This document shows positions 61,516 to 64,000 of a stretch of DNA of 64,000 bases, in pieces. Source of the DNA: Thioalbus denitrificans (lineage in GTDB: Bacteria; Pseudomonadota; Gammaproteobacteria; DSM-26407); assembly GCF_003337735.1 (NCBI RefSeq), contig NZ_QPJY01000005.1, forward strand, positions 18,265-82,264, in the 5' to 3' direction. The notes beneath the pieces were generated by a model. It searched no databases and was not told where the DNA came from. It worked only from the letters and a program-made list of their open reading frames with translations. Each line of letters starts with the position of its first letter. The stretch's first letter is position 1. Position numbers and translations under genes: made by a program.

Positions 61516-63183
61516 TCAGACATGCCGCCGGGACTGCACCACACGGAAGCGCTTCGCGACGAAGGCGCTGTCGGTGAGGCAGGCGTTGGCGGCGGGGTTG
61601 GCGCCGGTGGCGTGGTAGTCGCTGAAGGCGGCGGACTGGTTGACGAAGACGCCGTCGGTGAGGTTCACCGACAGGGCCACGCCCACCTCCATGGCCAGCG
61701 CCTCGGCGGCGGCGAGCACGGCGTCGTCGGTGCTGTAGACCGCCAGGGTGATGGCGCCGTGCTCGCGCACCGTGGCGCGCACCCGCTCGATGCTCTCGGC
61801 GGTGGAGTCGGTGGCCACCAGGAAGGCGATGGGGCCGAACAGCTCCCGGCCGTAGGTGGGCGCCTCGCGGGCGTCCACCCGCAGGATGGCCGGCGAGCGC
61901 ATGCGCGCCGCGGGGAAGCGGGGATGCTCGCGCACCTCGGGCGCCAGCACCACCTCGCCCAGCTCCGCGGCCCGGTCCGTCCGCTCGGCGGTGGCCTCGC
62001 ACTGGATGGCGCCCAGCACCTCCGCCGCCCGCTCCGGATCGGAGAGGAATTTCCGCACCCCCCCGGCGATGGCGCCGGCCACCTCGTCGAAGGTCAGCCG
62101 CCCCTCCCCGGCGGGGATGCCGTCGCGGGGGATGAAGATGTTCTGGGCGGTGGTGCACATCTGGCCCGAGTAGAGGGAGAGGGTGAAGGCGAGGTTGCGG
62201 GCGACCGCCTTCATGTCCGCGACGCTGTCGATGACGATGCAGTTCACCCCCGCTTTCTCGGTGTAGACATCCGCCTGCCTGGCGTTCTCCTCCAGCCAGT
62301 CGCCGAACCGGCTGGAGCCGGTGAAGTCGATGATTTTCACCTCCGGGCGCAGGGCCAGCTCCGCCGCCGCGCGCTGCTCGCCGACGGTCTCCGCGGCCAG
62401 GGCGACCAGGTTGGGCTCGAAGCCGGCCTCGGCGAGCACCTCGCGGGCCACCTCCACGGTGATGGCCGCGGGCAGGATGGCGCCCGAGTGGGGCTTCATG
62501 ACCACGGCGTTGCCGGTCACCAGGCTGGCGAACAGCCCGGGGTAGCTGTTCCAGGTGGGAAAGGTGGAACAGCCGATGACCAGGCCGACGCCGCGGGGCA
62601 CCAGGTGGTAGGTCTTGGCCATGGCGATGGGTTCGGCCTTGCCCTGGGGCTTGGTCCACAGCGCCGTCTCCGGCACCCGCTTCATCTCCTCGTAGGCGTA
62701 GGCCAGCGCCTCCAGGCCCCGATCCTGGGCGTGGGGGCCGCCGGCCTGGAAGGCCATCACGAAGCCCTGGCCGGTGGTGTGCATCACGGCATGGGCGAGC
62801 TCGAAGCTGCGCCGGTTGAGCCGGTGGAGGATCTCCAGGCACACCCCCGCGCGGACGTCCGGCCCGGCCTCGCGCCAGGCGGGCATGGCCGCCTGCATGG
62901 CCGGCAGGAGCGCCGCCGGGTCCACCTGCGGGTAGGTGATGCCGAGCGCCATGCCGTAGGGGGAGGTCTCGGCGCCCGCCTGGCCCACGGTGCCGGGCTG
63001 GTCGATGGGGAAGGGGCGGTTGAGCCGCGCCTCGAAGGCCGCCTGGCCATCGGCGTTGGCGGTCTCGCCGTAGATGCGGCCGCTCGGCGCCTCGGGATAG
63101 GCGCTCCAGTACTCCCGGGTGCGGATGGCCCGCAGCGCCTGTTCCAGGGTCTCGCGGTGACGGGCGAATAAATCGGTGCTCAT
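61516..63183 (-). CDS. paaN: PaaN-type aldehyde dehydrogenase
   Basis: The 555-residue protein matches phenylacetate-degradation PaaN: an unusual N-terminal extension (about 1-110), then an aldehyde dehydrogenase fold with CSTFPTWNS, FTGSSRFGDW, catalytic Cys in SGQMCTTAQNIF and late HATGANPAANAC. PaaN oxidises a ring-opened semialdehyde intermediate or its CoA ester. A GGAGGAG site precedes the ATG at 63183. No ring epoxidase set is seen in the window, though the cut gene at the end may belong to it. Confidence 0.88.
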   Translation of the reverse strand: MSTDLFARHRETLEQALRAIRTREYWSAYPEAPSGRIYGETANADGQAAFEARLNRPFPIDQPGTVGQAGAETSPYGMALGITYPQVDPAALLPAMQAAMPAWREAGPDVRAGVCLEILHRLNRRSFELAHAVMHTTGQGFVMAFQAGGPHAQDRGLEALAYAYEEMKRVPETALWTKPQGKAEPIAMAKTYHLVPRGVGLVIGCSTFPTWNSYPGLFASLVTGNAVVMKPHSGAILPAAITVEVAREVLAEAGFEPNLVALAAETVGEQRAAAELALRPEVKIIDFTGSSRFGDWLEENARQADVYTEKAGVNCIVIDSVADMKAVARNLAFTLSLYSGQMCTTAQNIFIPRDGIPAGEGRLTFDEVAGAIAGGVRKFLSDPERAAEVLGAIQCEATAERTDRAAELGEVVLAPEVREHPRFPAARMRSPAILRVDAREAPTYGRELFGPIAFLVATDSTAESIERVRATVREHGAITLAVYSTDDAVLAAAEALAMEVGVALSVNLTDGVFVNQSAAFSDYHATGANPAANACLTDSAFVAKRFRVVQSRRHV

Positions 63184-63200
63184 GTGCTCCTCCGGTTGTC

Positions 63201-63650
63201 CTATAACTGTTCGAGCCACTCCGCGGCCCAGGCCAGCGCCTCCTCGTCGGGCAGGGGCTGGGTACAGGCGTCGATCTCGAGCCGCTCGCCCACCTTGCCG
63301 GCGCCGAGCTCGCCGAACAGCCGGTCCATCAGCTTGCCGGCGTTGCAGAAGGTATCGGTGTAGGTCTGGTCGCCGAGGGCGATGACGCCGTAGCGGATGT
63401 GGGAGAGATCCGGCCGGCTCTCCTGCAGTCCCTCGTAGAGGGGGATGATGTTGTCCGGCAGCTCGCCCGAGCCGTGGGTGGAGGTGCAGATGAGCACGAT
63501 CTCCCGGGACTCCAGCGCCGCGCTGTCCGGATCGGGGTCGGCGATCACCTCGACCGTGTGCCCCTGGCGGCCCAGCTCGTCCTCGAGGCACTCGGCCACC
63601 ATCTGGGCGTTGCCGGACTCGGTGCCTACCAGTATCGCGATAGTCGTCAT
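63201..63650 (-). CDS. Flavodoxin (MioC-like)
   Basis: The 149-residue flavodoxin has the FMN phosphate loop GTESGNAQMV, STHGSGELPDN and ALGDQTYTDTFC. It is a short-chain one-electron carrier. Immediately upstream of paaN (17 bp), it may pass electrons to or from ferredoxin-linked enzymes such as IorAB. Confidence 0.88.
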   Translation of the reverse strand: MTTIAILVGTESGNAQMVAECLEDELGRQGHTVEVIADPDPDSAALESREIVLICTSTHGSGELPDNIIPLYEGLQESRPDLSHIRYGVIALGDQTYTDTFCNAGKLMDRLFGELGAGKVGERLEIDACTQPLPDEEALAWAAEWLEQL

Positions 63651-63903
63651 AGCCTGTCGGACCGATTCTCGTGTTGGAACCTGGCGGGCATGGGCCTTCG
63701 CGGCCGTTTCACGGACTCCGGAGCGGGCCGTGGGCAGCCGCTTTGTGATACCGGACTCCTAGTCATCCGCCGAATTTTGTGTTAGTAAAGATACAACAAC
63801 TTTTCTGATACTGGAAGGTGGAAGGCGCAAATCAATCTGTATCCCTTTGGGAAGGATTGGGACGGCCTCCGAAACAGCAGGCAACCGTTCACGGGAGTGT
63901 CAG

Positions 63904-64000
63904 ATGGACGACAAGGCATTGATCGCCCACGTGGGGGCGGGTGGCAAGGTGGGCGCCGAAGAGACGCTGCCGCCGGGGTACCGGGGCGAGCTGATGCGGC
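63904..64000 (+). CDS. Partial gene cut by the window end
   Basis: ATG 63904 with GGGAG upstream opens a frame that runs to the window end (32 codons: MDDKALIAHVGAG...LPPGYRGELMR). It is divergent from the flavodoxin gene. The LPPGYRGELMR stretch is reminiscent of ferritin-like phenylacetate/ring-oxygenase proteins, but the fragment is too short for a call. AT-rich DNA before it may hold the promoter. Confidence 0.5.
   Translation, partial: MDDKALIAHVGAGGKVGAEETLPPGYRGELMR

Noticed and set aside
61415-61560. Open frame encoding tandem MDR-type repeats at the paaN end
   Set aside because: It is only a translation of the six-fold 9-bp repeat of mosaic element B and reads into the wrong frame of paaN.

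Overview
The window is high-GC DNA with dense, overlapping operons from a sulfur- and C1-oxidising proteobacterium. The paired methanethiol oxidase, SCO and heme-copper oxidase genes look gammaproteobacterial, but no rRNA or other phylogenetic marker is present, so the lineage is inference.

The centre (about 9.2-55.1 kb) reads as one metabolic module. mtoX (23657-25039) encodes a periplasmic SBP56-type methanethiol oxidase, which in this family turns CH3SH into formaldehyde, H2S and H2O2. On both sides lie the tetrahydromethanopterin (H4MPT)/methylofuran genes that carry formaldehyde to formate: fae, mtdB, mch and fhcABCD. Cofactor biosynthesis genes accompany them: beta-RFAP synthase, a DHPS-like protein, the AfpA flavoprotein, two PTPS proteins, pabB, mfnB/D/E/F, ATP-grasp proteins, a CitG-like protein, DUF447 and a HisA-like protein. 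A two-subunit NAD-type formate dehydrogenase (18180-22618) finishes the oxidation to CO2. No methanol dehydrogenase is visible, so methanethiol is the only formaldehyde source encoded here.

These operons appear to be wired together by sigma-54. I found GG-N10-GC elements upstream of mtoX, of the divergent SCO-fdh operon, of the left H4MPT operon, of both halves of the divergent fhcDC/right H4MPT pair, of the sNOR-like oxidase operon and of the one sigma-54 activator gene in the window (16010-17962). A TGTCACG-type half-site lies between both divergent promoter pairs and forms a perfect palindrome upstream of the activator gene.

Other regions. 0-2.2 kb: an S8 protease beside a truncated duplicate of itself. 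2.4-5.6 kb: a DsbA-like protein, then an AT-richer patch with a lipoprotein and a SoxYZ-like fusion. 5.6-9.1 kb: an S1-domain protein, a small lipoprotein and a ClC transporter. 27.7-34.3 kb: SCO, Cu-ATPase, ctaB and a two-subunit heme-copper enzyme with NO-reductase-like active-site chemistry. 34.8-38.4 kb: OsmC, a FadL porin, dihydrolipoamide dehydrogenase and a lipoyl carrier, which could form a self-contained lipoyl-dependent peroxidase system. 38.5-40.7 kb: a two-component system at the end of the fhcDC operon. 55.4-56.6 kb: a Rieske-fold protein that has lost its cluster-binding cysteines, and a membrane protein. 56.7-64 kb: indolepyruvate:ferredoxin oxidoreductase, enoyl-CoA hydratase, PaaY-like and PaaN genes with two inverted mosaic repeat elements, a flavodoxin and a gene cut by the window end. 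I saw no complete RNA gene, CRISPR array or insertion-sequence transposase.
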